From the NCBI GenBank assembly GCA_017537245.1, contig JAFYLD010000011.1, positions 1 through 64,000 of the forward strand: DNA of 64,000 nt. Reading direction: 5' to 3'. The DNA is from Clostridia bacterium. Its GTDB lineage: Bacteria > Bacillota > Clostridia > Oscillospirales > Acutalibacteraceae. Shown here piece after piece: positions 33,826 to 41,881 of the stretch. A program made the position numbers and the translations under genes. Every line of letters starts with the position of its first letter. Position 1 is the stretch's first letter. The notes below the pieces were generated by a model. The model was not told the origin of the DNA, made no database searches, and saw only the letters and a list, made by a program, of their open reading frames with translations.

Positions 33826-34823
33826 CCTTCATACACCTCCTTAATTGTGTTTGCAAAATCCGTAAATTTTAAATTTGTTATATCAAATTCGCCCACTTTT
33901 TCGACAAAAATTACCGATATAGTATCACCCGCCATTTTTTTATCGTGGCTCATAGTATCGATTATTTTTTGCACGTCGCACTCTACTGTGATGGGTAAAT
34001 TAAGTTTGTTTAGCACCTTTACTAGTCGCTCGCGAACGCTATCGCTACACATAGGCAACATACCGAGCGCTACGCACTCGCCGTGATAAAGTGACGGTGT
34101 GTTGCTCTCGATCGCGTGACCTACTGTGTGACCAAAATTGAGTACCTTGCGTAGTCCCGACTCTTTTTCGTCCGCCTCTACAACTAATCTTTTGATTTTT
34201 ATTGAGCGTTCGATAACGGTATCGATATCAAAATTTTCTTGCTCGAACATAGCAAAAAGTTCCGCGTCGTGTGTAAGTGACATTTTAACCGCCTCGGCAA
34301 GACCGTTTGAGATTTGACGAGATGATAAAGTTTTTAACGTATCGGAATCGATTATTACACCTTTAGGCTGATGAAAGGCGCCGACTATATTTTTATATCC
34401 GCCAAAATCGATAGCCGTTTTGCCGCCTACCGATGAATCAACCTGTGAAAGCACCGTGGTAGGAATATTGTAAAAATCAACCCCTCGCATAAACGAAGCC
34501 GCAGCAAAGCCTGCCATATCGCCTACTACACCGCCGCCTACCGCTACTACGCAGTCGGTACGTGTAAAGCCACCTGTAACAAGATGTTCGAGTATTTCTT
34601 TATAAGTATCAAAATTTTTAGATGCCTCGCCTTGTTCAAAACAATATATAACAGCATCTTTGCATTGCGCCGCAACAGTTTTTGCATATTCTTGCGGCAC
34701 GCCACTATCGGTCACAATAAGTGCCTTGCGATTAAGATTAAAATATTCTCCAGCACGCTTTAATGCGCCGCGTTCAAGATAAATATCATAACCGCCCGCA
34801 GCGGTTTTTACAGGTATTATCAT
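33822..34823 (-). CDS. aroB: 3-dehydroquinate synthase
   Basis: A 333-residue NAD- and zinc-dependent enzyme that cyclises DAHP to 3-dehydroquinate. The NAD-binding motif AVGGGVVGDMAGF (about 94-106) is followed by VDSSVGGKTAIDF (about 128) and the metal-ligand region LNFGHTVGHAIE (about 228-239). It overlaps both pheA and aroC by 4 bp, so translation through this part of the operon is fully coupled. Length is slightly short of the usual 350-360 but all motifs are present. Confidence 0.95.
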   Translation of the reverse strand: MIIPVKTAAGGYDIYLERGALKRAGEYFNLNRKALIVTDSGVPQEYAKTVAAQCKDAVIYCFEQGEASKNFDTYKEILEHLVTGGFTRTDCVVAVGGGVVGDMAGFAAASFMRGVDFYNIPTTVLSQVDSSVGGKTAIDFGGYKNIVGAFHQPKGVIIDSDTLKTLSSRQISNGLAEAVKMSLTHDAELFAMFEQENFDIDTVIERSIKIKRLVVEADEKESGLRKVLNFGHTVGHAIESNTPSLYHGECVALGMLPMCSDSVRERLVKVLNKLNLPITVECDVQKIIDTMSHDKKMAGDTISVIFVEKVGEFDITNLKFTDFANTIKEVYEG

Positions 34824-35908
34824 ACCTTTATCTCCTTTTCAAAACTGCCTAAAATCTTTAGATTTGAACAACATTTAGAAAGTTCATCGAGCATCTTTTG
34901 ACCCTGCTCGCTGCCTATATTGCCCTCACCCTCGGCGTAGAAATAATAGTCCCAAACGAGCTCTTTGGTAGGACGGCTTTTTAGCGCCTTTAGATTAAAT
35001 CCGTGCTCGCCTATTACCGACACAGCACGACCGAGTGAGCCTGCCGCATTATTTACTGTAAAGAGCATTATAAAGTGATTATCGGTAGCAAGTCGCGCCT
35101 TTTCACTGCGAGAGAACACCGCAAAACGAGTAGAGTTTTGGCTGCTTTCGTTTATATGCCCCTCGATTTTTGTAAGACCAAACTTTTCGGCCGCTTCTTC
35201 GCTTGCGATTGCCGCAAGAGTTTTATCGCCCTTTTGAGCAACCGTTTGCGCCGCAACCGCAGTATTTACCGCCTCAATAGTGTCAAGATTATGAGATTCT
35301 ATATAAGAAGCGCATTGACCGAGCGCTTGAGGATGACTGATAACGGTTTTTATATCTTCTAATTTAGCGCCTTTAACACCCAAAAGATTTTGAGTAATTT
35401 CGGCCTCGTAAACTCCGTTTACAAAAAGCGAACCAAAAAAGCTTAAATCCATTACCTTGCTCACGTCGCCGTTAAAACTATTTTCAACAGGCAACACTGC
35501 GCAGTCACACTCGCCGTTTACAACCGCGTTATACGCAGCGGCAAAGTCCTTGTAACCTATGCAAATAGCGTCCGGGAAAATACGCTCTGCAACAATATTT
35601 GCAAAAGCGCCTTCAACGCCGCTATACGCGACACGCATACCTTCAATAAGACGGTGTTGCAACAATTTTGAAAGATTTATGGTTTCTTTTAAGAAATTCA
35701 CGTAATAAGACTTATAATCTTCGTCTTTTATAAGCGCGCAGTTGCGAGCTATGAGTTGCTCCTCGCGTGCAAAATCGTCTATTTTAAGTCCGTTTTCTTT
35801 TTTATATGCCGCAACAATTCTGGCAGCGTCCATTCTTTTTTCAAAGAGTTCTGCCATTTTACCGTCAACGTCGTTTATAATTTGTCTTGCTTTTTCAAGT
35901 TCAGTCAT
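34820..35908 (-). CDS. pheA: Bifunctional chorismate mutase-prephenate dehydratase
   Basis: A P-protein of about 362 residues: AroQ-class chorismate mutase helices (1 to about 88), prephenate dehydratase (about 90-270, starting MRVAYSGVEGAFANIVAE, with the TRF-type motif in NSTRFAVF) and a C-terminal ACT domain (about 280-355) that senses phenylalanine in this family. I choose the ATG at 35906-35908: a GGAG lies 9 bp upstream of it, while the ATG 15 bp earlier has no ribosome site. It converts chorismate to phenylpyruvate. Placement as second gene, right after the attenuator-controlled aminotransferase, fits Phe-responsive control. Confidence 0.94.
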   Translation of the reverse strand: MTELEKARQIINDVDGKMAELFEKRMDAARIVAAYKKENGLKIDDFAREEQLIARNCALIKDEDYKSYYVNFLKETINLSKLLQHRLIEGMRVAYSGVEGAFANIVAERIFPDAICIGYKDFAAAYNAVVNGECDCAVLPVENSFNGDVSKVMDLSFFGSLFVNGVYEAEITQNLLGVKGAKLEDIKTVISHPQALGQCASYIESHNLDTIEAVNTAVAAQTVAQKGDKTLAAIASEEAAEKFGLTKIEGHINESSQNSTRFAVFSRSEKARLATDNHFIMLFTVNNAAGSLGRAVSVIGEHGFNLKALKSRPTKELVWDYYFYAEGEGNIGSEQGQKMLDELSKCCSNLKILGSFEKEIKV

Positions 35909-35926
35909 TTTTATAGACTCCATTAA

Positions 35927-37111
35927 TTATTTTTTATATTCGTCAAACAATGCTTTAAATGCAGGAATAGAATTTTTGATAGTATCGTAAGCTACGCAGT
36001 ATGAAATTCTAACGTAACCCTTTGCGCCAAACGAATCGGCAGGAACGAGTAACAACTCGTGCTTTTTAGCCTTTTCGCAAAAAGCGGTTGCATCGCTTTC
36101 TAGCGCTTTCATAAACAAATAAAACGCGCCTTGAGGTTTTACTGCCTCGTAACCAATTTCGCTAAGCGAATTATATAAAAGTTCGCGATTTTTATTGTAT
36201 AGTGATACGTCGGCAGTCATACCGTCGCACTTGGCAATTACGCGTTGCATCATACTTGGTGCGCAAACGTAACCCATACTACGAGCCGCGCCGCAAACTG
36301 CGGCAAATAAGTTGGCGCTATCTTCACACTTAGGTGATACAAAAACGTAACCGATACGCTCGCCTGGGAGTGACAACGACTTACTATAAGAATAACAAAC
36401 TACTGTGTTATCATAAAAGTTTGGAATATATGGTACGTCATCACCGTAAGTAAGCTCGCGATATGGCTCGTCAGCAATAATATATATTGCGCGACCTGTT
36501 TCTTTTTGCTTTTTGTTAAGCAACTCAGCAAGCTTTACAATATCGCTTTCAGGAATTATCGCACCGGTTGGATTATTTGGTGAGTTTACGATAATTGCCG
36601 CTGTACGTTCGTTTATCGCTTTATCGAGCGCGTCAAAATCAAGAGAGAAATTGTCGCCTGTGCCAAGCACTGCTACGGTCTTTGCGCCGGCGTTTGCGCA
36701 AAATACGTTATATTCAGGGAAATATGGCGCTAAAAGTATAACCTCGTCACCTTCGTTTACAACCGCCTTTAAAGTAGAAGTAAGTGATGCTGCCGCGCCA
36801 CAAGTGATATAAATATTTTTAAAACTTGCCTCGCAACCAAAACGCTCGGTTATGTTCTTTGCTATTTGCTCACGAACAGGCATAGCGCCTTGAGCTGACG
36901 TATAACCGTGAAGCGCTACGCTATCGCCCGACTCTGCCATTTCTTTAATGGTGTCGTCAACAATTTTAGGCACTGGAATACTTGGATTACCAAGACTAAA
37001 ATCATATACGTTTTCGGCGCCGATTTCTGCCTTTCTTTTAAGTGAATACTCAAAAATTGCTCTAATTACAGATGGTTGATTGCCAAGGTCTGCCATTTTT
37101 TTGTTAATCAT
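35927..37111 (-). CDS. Class I PLP-dependent aminotransferase (aromatic/aspartate type)
   Basis: A fold-type I aminotransferase of about 394 residues. The PLP lysine is in CYSYSKSLSLPGERIGY (about 235). NSPNNPTGAIIP (about 170), ADEPYRELTYG and the C-terminal Arg region VRISYC are also seen. It most likely transaminates phenylpyruvate and 4-hydroxyphenylpyruvate, the last step of this operon, though the same family includes aspartate and alanine aminotransferases. I start it at the ATG at 37109-37111, which has an AGGAG site 8 bp upstream. An 18-codon upstream extension would be translated from inside the terminator hairpin and is rejected. It is the first structural gene after the Phe/Tyr leader. 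Confidence 0.9.
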   Translation of the reverse strand: MINKKMADLGNQPSVIRAIFEYSLKRKAEIGAENVYDFSLGNPSIPVPKIVDDTIKEMAESGDSVALHGYTSAQGAMPVREQIAKNITERFGCEASFKNIYITCGAAASLTSTLKAVVNEGDEVILLAPYFPEYNVFCANAGAKTVAVLGTGDNFSLDFDALDKAINERTAAIIVNSPNNPTGAIIPESDIVKLAELLNKKQKETGRAIYIIADEPYRELTYGDDVPYIPNFYDNTVVCYSYSKSLSLPGERIGYVFVSPKCEDSANLFAAVCGAARSMGYVCAPSMMQRVIAKCDGMTADVSLYNKNRELLYNSLSEIGYEAVKPQGAFYLFMKALESDATAFCEKAKKHELLLVPADSFGAKGYVRISYCVAYDTIKNSIPAFKALFDEYKK

Positions 37112-37127
37112 AATTTTTCTCCTAACT

Positions 37128-37180
37128 AAAAAAGTCCGCCAACCGAGTAAAATGCGCATTGGCACAAACGGTTGCGGACT
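37128..37180 (-). terminator. Attenuator terminator in front of the aromatic operon
   Basis: The 5' arm at 37169-37180 pairs with the 3' arm at 37133-37145 (7 bp, one bulged G, then 5 bp), followed by a run of six T on the minus strand and then, within 20 bp, the ribosome site of the first structural gene. A strong terminator placed just before a start codon is only useful if it can be bypassed. Its 5' arm overlaps the antiterminator segment 37176-37186. Confidence 0.88.
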
Positions 37181-37238
37181 GTCTTTTGTTCTATTAAGGT
37201 GCGATTACATCGCTTTCTTAAAAGAGGAAAGACAGCCC
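37176..37238 (-). promoter_or_regulatory. Antiterminator pairing of the Phe/Tyr attenuator
   Basis: Segment 37228-37238, inside the leader ORF just after its aromatic codons, is complementary over 11 consecutive positions (one G-U) to segment 37176-37186, which includes the base of the terminator 5' arm. The two structures are mutually exclusive. A ribosome stalled on the Phe/Tyr run leaves 37228-37238 free to form the antiterminator. A ribosome that reaches the stop codon masks it, and the terminator forms. This is the logic of classical trp/phe attenuation. Confidence 0.82.
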
Positions 37239-37279
37239 TGATTAAAGTAATAAAAATAAAAATTACCGCTAAAATACAT
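37205..37279 (-). CDS. Phe/Tyr-rich leader peptide of the aromatic operon
   Basis: A 24-codon ORF with an ATG start at 37277-37279, an AGAGAGGAG ribosome site 9 bp upstream, and a TAA stop. Nine of 24 residues are Phe or Tyr, including the uninterrupted run FYFYYF at positions 7-12. A further YF pair is at 2-3 and a Phe at 20. The next codons encode the antiterminator segment. The peptide itself has no expected function: its translation rate senses charged tRNA-Phe and tRNA-Tyr. It is too short for routine gene callers and overlaps a spurious longer ORF in another frame. There is no T-box sequence in this leader, although T-boxes are used elsewhere in the window. Confidence 0.85.
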   Translation of the reverse strand: MYFSGNFYFYYFNQGCLSSFKKAM

Positions 37280-37311
37280 AATTTCTGTCTCCTCTCTAAA
37301 GTATATGGCAT

Positions 37312-37340
37312 ATTTTACTCCCTTTTTTTTAGTTTGTCAA
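37312..37340 (-). promoter_or_regulatory. Promoter of the aromatic amino acid operon
   Basis: A consensus -35 TTGACA (37335-37340) and TAAAAT (37312-37317) on the minus strand, spacer 17 bp. Transcription would start near 37305, about 25 nt before the leader peptide start codon. It should drive the leader and all nine genes down to the terminator at 28.0 kb. Confidence 0.85.
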
Positions 37341-37460
37341 GAAAAAACAGCATTTTAATGCAATAAAGTGCATAAAAACGTCGTCAAAATTTAATATTCA
37401 CCATTTTATGCAATATATGATGGTTAAAACAGTCATTAAATAGCTATATAACAAAGCAAA

Positions 37461-37495
37461 AATCACCGATATATCAAAATGATACGTCGGTGATT
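37461..37495 (-). terminator. Terminator of the carD gene
   Basis: A 9-bp stem (37461-37469 with 37487-37495) extended by a partly paired inner stem, overlapping the last codons' edge of carD on the minus strand. The following A/T-rich tract is moderate, so function as terminator is likely but not certain. Confidence 0.7.
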
Positions 37496-37499
37496 TAAT

Positions 37500-37997
37500 T
37501 TAAAATTTTATCATATTTTGAATCTCGTCAACTGTAACTTCAAGCACGTAAGCTAATTCATTAAAGAGTAGCATCTCGGCTTTGCGCAGGGTTTGTTCAT
37601 CTATAAGATTTAGTCTTTTACCAACCGCGCGACGGGTTTCTCTTTCAAGGCGAATTGTTTTAATAAGGGACGATAATTCTTGTCGATCGTTACTAGCGAG
37701 AATAGCATTATACTGTTCGCGCTTTCGATTTTCACTTTCAAATTTAATACAGGGCGCGCTTTCTGCTTCGCTAACAAGTTTTTTTGCCTCATCTGCCGTT
37801 AAAACATCAAGCATTTTAGAAGTAACCATTTCGTTATCAACAGGCACAAAAACCGACGTGTTTAAATTACAAAAAGGCTTTAAAACATAATAATCAACCG
37901 TGTTCTTACCAATTTGCTTTTGTTCTATACAATCAATTTTACAAATACCCTGAGCGCCGTATACAATTATATCGCCTATATTAAACAAAACGTTCAC
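37500..37997 (-). CDS. CarD/CdnL-family transcriptional regulator
   Basis: A 165-residue protein with an N-terminal Tudor-like RNA-polymerase-interacting domain (FNIGDIIVYGAQGICKI, then VPVDNEMV) and a C-terminal all-helical domain rich in basic residues (about 75-165). This matches CarD/CdnL proteins, which bind the RNA polymerase beta subunit and stabilise open promoter complexes, affecting rRNA and housekeeping transcription. It stands alone between the aromatic operon promoter and a divergent surface-protein gene. Length matches the family (about 160). I give no gene symbol because clostridial genomes often hold several paralogues. Confidence 0.88.
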   Translation of the reverse strand: MNVLFNIGDIIVYGAQGICKIDCIEQKQIGKNTVDYYVLKPFCNLNTSVFVPVDNEMVTSKMLDVLTADEAKKLVSEAESAPCIKFESENRKREQYNAILASNDRQELSSLIKTIRLERETRRAVGKRLNLIDEQTLRKAEMLLFNELAYVLEVTVDEIQNMIKF

Positions 37998-38103
37998 CCC
38001 TTTAACGTTTATTATAGCACACTTCGAATTAAAATGTTATAGGCATTATTAACAAATCTTATACCACATTTTTTTGTAATATTTACCTCAAAATGCTATT
38101 TAA

Positions 38104-38133
38104 TTGACTTTTTGCCTAATTATATGATATATT
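38104..38133 (+). promoter_or_regulatory. Promoter of the cohesin-like protein gene
   Basis: TTGACT (38104-38109) and TATATT (38128-38133) on the + strand with an 18-bp spacer, about 30 bp before the start codon and divergent from carD. Confidence 0.55.
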
Positions 38134-38160
38134 TAAAAAAAAACAGTTAGAGGTTTAATA

Positions 38161-39375
38161 ATGAAAAAACTTATTTCCTTTATTTTATGTCTTTGCGTAA
38201 TTTCGGCTTTTTGTATTACTGCATCGGCCGATAGTAAACCGGTAATAACAATTTCTAACGTTAGCGCAAATAACGGCGAAGAGGTTGCAGTTGATATTAG
38301 TATATCAAATAATCCCGGTATAATGGCTATGGCGTTTTGCATTACCTATGACAGTAGCGCGCTAGAATATACCGGCTATGACAAAGGTTATTTATCAAAA
38401 TACACCGTAAAAGATCACAGCGACCAAGGACACGTTTCATTTGTTAACGACGAGTCAAGCGATAAAGCAACCGACGGCGTAATCATATCGGTTAAGTTTA
38501 AGATAAAATCCGATGCTAGTCCAAAAAAATACGCGATTTCTATTGAGAATTTAAATCGCCAAAAATACGGTAGCAAACTTTATAAAAGTTTTTCTAACTC
38601 AAAACTTGAAAGTATTGAGCCTTCTGTAATCTCGGGCAGCGTAACAGTAAACGAAACGTGCGAAAACTCGGGACACAATTATGGCGATTGGACCATCACC
38701 ACACCCGCCGATTGCACCAACACAGGTATTAAATCGCGCGATTGCTTGCGCTGCTATACAACACAAAACGCGCTCATTCCCATCACCCACGATTTTGAAG
38801 CTGACTGGACAATAGACAAAGCAGCCACGCCAGAAGAAGACGGTGAAATGTCACGTCACTGTACACTTTGCGATGCCGTAACCGATAAAATAACCTTTAG
38901 CTATGAAGAAATCGGTGATGATACGTCTAGCGATAGTACCGACAGCGATATCGAAAGCGACGTATCAAAAGACGAAAATTCATCTTCTGGTGTAGATAGC
39001 TCTAAAAATGAAAATTCATCCTCAAATCAGACAAACAATAACAACAAACCTAATATAGATAACACCGTTGGTGAAAAAGTACCGCAACAAGAGGCAGAAA
39101 AGTTAGAAAACTATCAACCGCCTAAAGAAGAAAACGATGATTCTAGCGAAATAATCTTACCCGAAGATACAAACGAAACCCCCGAAAATATAGAAGATGA
39201 AAACTCCTCTATCGACAATAACGTCACCGCTACCGATACAAATACTAATAGCTCCACCCAAGAAAGTTCTTTCTTTGACACACCGCTAAATTTAGCGCTG
39301 GTTATTATAGGTACCGTGCTTGTTATTGGTATAATCGTACTTTGTATAGTTATTATAGCTAGACGCAAAAAATAA
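38161..39375 (+). CDS. Secreted cohesin-domain surface protein with C-terminal membrane anchor
   Basis: A 404-residue protein: signal peptide (MKKLISFILCLCVISAF, cleavage near ASA-D at 24), a cohesin-like beta domain (about 28-160, with VDISISNNPGIMAMAF and LEYTGYD), a cysteine-bearing repeat region (about 165-255, two CxxC-containing units with HNYGDW and HDFEADW), a long acidic Ser/Asn/Glu linker (about 260-370), and a terminal hydrophobic helix followed by RRKK. There is no LPXTG, so it is membrane- rather than sortase-anchored. Cohesin domains bind dockerins in cellulosomes, but similar folds also occur in unrelated surface proteins. No dockerin gene is in view. Flanked by its own promoter and terminator. 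Confidence 0.82.
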   Translation: MKKLISFILCLCVISAFCITASADSKPVITISNVSANNGEEVAVDISISNNPGIMAMAFCITYDSSALEYTGYDKGYLSKYTVKDHSDQGHVSFVNDESSDKATDGVIISVKFKIKSDASPKKYAISIENLNRQKYGSKLYKSFSNSKLESIEPSVISGSVTVNETCENSGHNYGDWTITTPADCTNTGIKSRDCLRCYTTQNALIPITHDFEADWTIDKAATPEEDGEMSRHCTLCDAVTDKITFSYEEIGDDTSSDSTDSDIESDVSKDENSSSGVDSSKNENSSSNQTNNNNKPNIDNTVGEKVPQQEAEKLENYQPPKEENDDSSEIILPEDTNETPENIEDENSSIDNNVTATDTNTNSSTQESSFFDTPLNLALVIIGTVLVIGIIVLCIVIIARRKK

Positions 39376-39391
39376 ATAGACAAATAAAATC

Positions 39392-39417
39392 AACCGCCGT
39401 TCATATAAACGGCGGTT
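39392..39417. terminator. Convergent terminator (cohesin-like gene and ABC exporter operon)
   Basis: A perfect 10-bp GC-rich stem (39392-39401 with 39408-39417), followed on the + strand by TTGTTTTTT and on the minus strand by TTGATTTTATTT. It lies between convergent genes and can serve both. Confidence 0.9.
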
Positions 39418-39423
39418 TGTTTT

Positions 39424-40074
39424 TTACTTTTTACCTTTGCGAAGTTCAAATTTCACGTCGGCCGCTTTTGCCACGTCGGGGGAGTGAGTAACTATTATTA
39501 CACATTTACCCTCGTCTGCAAGGCGACGAAAGATTTTCATAATTTCGTCCTGTGTTTCTCCGTCAAGGTTGCCTGTTGGCTCGTCGGCCAAGATTATTTG
39601 CGGGTTATATGAAAGCGCTCTTGCAATTGCTACACGTTGTTGTTGACCGCCCGAAAGTTTTAATACTCTGCGGTCAAACTCTTCGGGTTCGATATCAACC
39701 TTGCCAAGCAAATCGTGGGCAATTTGAGTCTTGTTTTTGTCTTTCATGCCTGCAATATTCATTGATAGTACTACGTTTTCGGTAGCGGTAAGTTGTGGCA
39801 ATAAATTAAAGCTTTGGAAAATTACGCCCACGTACTTGCTACGATATTCGTACTTGTCGATTTTTGAAATATCTTTACCGTCGTATAAAATCTTACCCGC
39901 GGTTGGCTTTGCAAGACCGGAAAGCAATGATAAAAGCGTGGTTTTACCAGAACCCGACTTACCAACAATGGCATAGATTTTGCCACTTTCAAAATTAAGG
40001 CTTACACCGCTTAATACGTTGGCGGATGCTTTTTCGTATTTGTAACTTAAATTTTCAAGTTGTAACGTACTCAT
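39424..40074 (-). CDS. ABC transporter ATP-binding protein (MacB/LolD type)
   Basis: A 216-residue ABC ATPase with Walker A GKSGSGKTTLLSLLSG (about 37-52), Q-loop QSFNLLPQ, signature LSGGQQQRVAIARAL (about 140-154) and Walker B IILADEPTG (about 160). It belongs to the group that powers MacB-like mechanotransmission exporters. It is paired with the FtsX-type permease encoded 18 bp upstream, so the two should form a homodimer-of-pairs in the membrane. There is no periplasmic adaptor gene nearby, as expected for a Gram-positive cell. Substrate unknown; family members handle peptides, antibiotics or lipoproteins. Confidence 0.93.
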   Translation of the reverse strand: MSTLQLENLSYKYEKASANVLSGVSLNFESGKIYAIVGKSGSGKTTLLSLLSGLAKPTAGKILYDGKDISKIDKYEYRSKYVGVIFQSFNLLPQLTATENVVLSMNIAGMKDKNKTQIAHDLLGKVDIEPEEFDRRVLKLSGGQQQRVAIARALSYNPQIILADEPTGNLDGETQDEIMKIFRRLADEGKCVIIVTHSPDVAKAADVKFELRKGKK

Positions 40075-40092
40075 TGTAATTCCGCCTTTCTA

Positions 40093-41763
40093 TTAATCTC
40101 GGTTGCTCAAAATCTTGAGCGGTTCATAGCGCATTATAAACATTACTGACGCAAGGCTTGATATGAGTGTAAGCAATAGTCCCACACCTATAAGCTCGGC
40201 AATTACGACAAGGTCGGTAGAATATGATACCTTAGACAAATAGTTAGACGCGTCTTGCATAAAGCCGTCGAAACCACCCTTGTCTTCGGGCAAATCTTCC
40301 ATATTAAAATCGCCGCCAGGCATTCCCGGCATACCCGGCTTGCCGGTCATACCGCCAAAATCACCCATTGGATTTCTGCCAAAGCCCTGTTCACGGTCAT
40401 TTTGCGCTTCTTGGTTAGATTCAATTTGCGCTTCGAGAAGTGTGTTTGTAACAGGTACCGATACCGCAGCACCTATACCCGCGCCAATAATAATTGCCGC
40501 TAGTGTAATTACAAAAAGTTCGGTAACAAACTGGGTTGCAACCTTCCACTTTTTCATACCAATCGCGGTAAGTACACCAATTTCATACTTGCGCTCGCGA
40601 ATATTAAACATATTTATTACAATAAGAATAACCGCGCCTATGATAAATACAATAAGCAAGAACCAACCTGCTGTTGTGCTCAAATTTTCGAGCGGAACAA
40701 GACTGTCTTCAAACTCTTTTACGTCACTTGAAGAAACAGTGTATTTATCATCAAGTCCAAGCGCTTTAGCCTCATCGGCAAACGCCTCGTAATCCTCTAC
40801 TTTTGCAAAAACGTATGTATAGTTAAGGCTGCCTTGTACTGCAGTAGAGGTTGTTAGACCGCTGTTTTCATCGGTTACTTCTTCTGCAGATTCGCTTGAG
40901 GTATCACAAATAGCCTTTAGCGCTTCATAGCTTGTAAGAATTTGGTTAGCCGAATCGGTAGCGGTAGAAAAACCGCCCATAAAGTTGCTGTTTTCGGTTG
41001 CGTTTATAGTATATATACCAACAATCTTAAAACTAAAGGTTTCGTCTGTGTTGTTTGGGTTAGCGAGTGTGATTTCGCTGCCTACTTCAAGATTATTATA
41101 GGTTGCGAGTTCATCAGAAATTATACAGTTGTTTTCGGTTGTGTTTTGGTCAAAAACAACGCCGTCGACAATAGCCTTATTACCCGATATAAAATCGGTC
41201 ATAGCCTCGTCACTGCTATAGCCCACAACGGTAAAGTCACCCTGCGCACCCATCATACCTTTAAAGTCAAAGTTACCGCCGCCAAAGCCGCCCGGCATTT
41301 GTGGTCTTGAACTTTCGTCACTAGTAGCGCTATCGCCACGATTACCCTTATCAAAAGTACCTTTTGTATCAATAGGCTCTAAATCACCCGTTGCATCAAG
41401 GGTTGCTGACAAGCTGTAATATGTACTTTTTACACTTTGAGCTTTAGCGTAAATTTCATATTCATCAAGTGTAAGCTCGCTGCTGCCTTGTAACATTTCT
41501 TTCATCGAATCAAAACTGGGTCTTTGACCGCTGCTTGGGTCAAAATTGCCCTTATCACCCTTCATCATAGAGCTACGATCAACAGAAATTTGAGCCGTAA
41601 TATTCATAAGACTAAGAGTATCTTCCCTTGCCTTTTGCGCCGACTCTCTAATAGATAGTGCCACACAAGCAGATACCGCGATTGCCAAAGCAATAATACC
41701 AATAAGAATATTACGTCCTTTTGCGCGAGAAATGCTTCTTAAAGCATTCTTAATAATGTACAT
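40093..41763 (-). CDS. FtsX/MacB-type ABC permease with Met-Gly-Pro-rich extracytoplasmic segments
   Basis: A 556-residue permease with one N-terminal membrane helix (about 17-38), a large extracytoplasmic MacB-like periplasmic core domain (about 45-365), and three C-terminal helices (about 370-395, 420-450 and 510-540). Two stretches are strikingly rich in Met, Gly, Pro, Phe and Asp: around residues 60-170 (PQMPGGFGGGNFDFKGMM) and around 460-500 between the last helices (GKPGMPGMPGGDFNM). Such low-complexity Met-rich loops are unusual for the family and might bind metal or a partner. The gene is first in its operon, with the ATPase downstream. Confidence 0.87.
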   Translation of the reverse strand: MYIIKNALRSISRAKGRNILIGIIALAIAVSACVALSIRESAQKAREDTLSLMNITAQISVDRSSMMKGDKGNFDPSSGQRPSFDSMKEMLQGSSELTLDEYEIYAKAQSVKSTYYSLSATLDATGDLEPIDTKGTFDKGNRGDSATSDESSRPQMPGGFGGGNFDFKGMMGAQGDFTVVGYSSDEAMTDFISGNKAIVDGVVFDQNTTENNCIISDELATYNNLEVGSEITLANPNNTDETFSFKIVGIYTINATENSNFMGGFSTATDSANQILTSYEALKAICDTSSESAEEVTDENSGLTTSTAVQGSLNYTYVFAKVEDYEAFADEAKALGLDDKYTVSSSDVKEFEDSLVPLENLSTTAGWFLLIVFIIGAVILIVINMFNIRERKYEIGVLTAIGMKKWKVATQFVTELFVITLAAIIIGAGIGAAVSVPVTNTLLEAQIESNQEAQNDREQGFGRNPMGDFGGMTGKPGMPGMPGGDFNMEDLPEDKGGFDGFMQDASNYLSKVSYSTDLVVIAELIGVGLLLTLISSLASVMFIMRYEPLKILSNRD

Positions 41764-41853
41764 AAAGCGCCTTCTTTCAACAATTTAATGATTTTATATT
41801 ATACACATTTTTTTGCAAAAATATAGTAAAATTGTAAACTATTTGTAAATAGG

Positions 41854-41881
41854 AAAGCCGCATTGGTTAAAATGCGGCTTT
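41854..41881 (-). terminator. Hairpin at the glmM 3' end
   Basis: A perfect 11-bp stem (41854-41864 with 41871-41881) overlapping the last codons of glmM. The T-run on the minus strand is short, so termination may be partial, but it separates glmM from the ABC exporter operon. Confidence 0.65.

Noticed and set aside
37112..37165. N-terminal extension of the aminotransferase by 18 codons
   Set aside because: The extra codons lie within the terminator hairpin and precede the real AGGAG site. The family starts near the ATG at 37111.
37126..37311. A 61-residue minus-strand ORF over the aromatic operon leader
   Set aside because: It runs through the attenuator terminator in another frame and lacks a ribosome site. 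The 24-codon Phe/Tyr leader ORF in the alternative frame has a strong site and explains the region.
41854..41881. A possible frameshift at the glmM 3' end because the hairpin overlaps the stop
   Set aside because: The protein is full length with all motifs. The overlap is just a terminator placed at the end of the gene.
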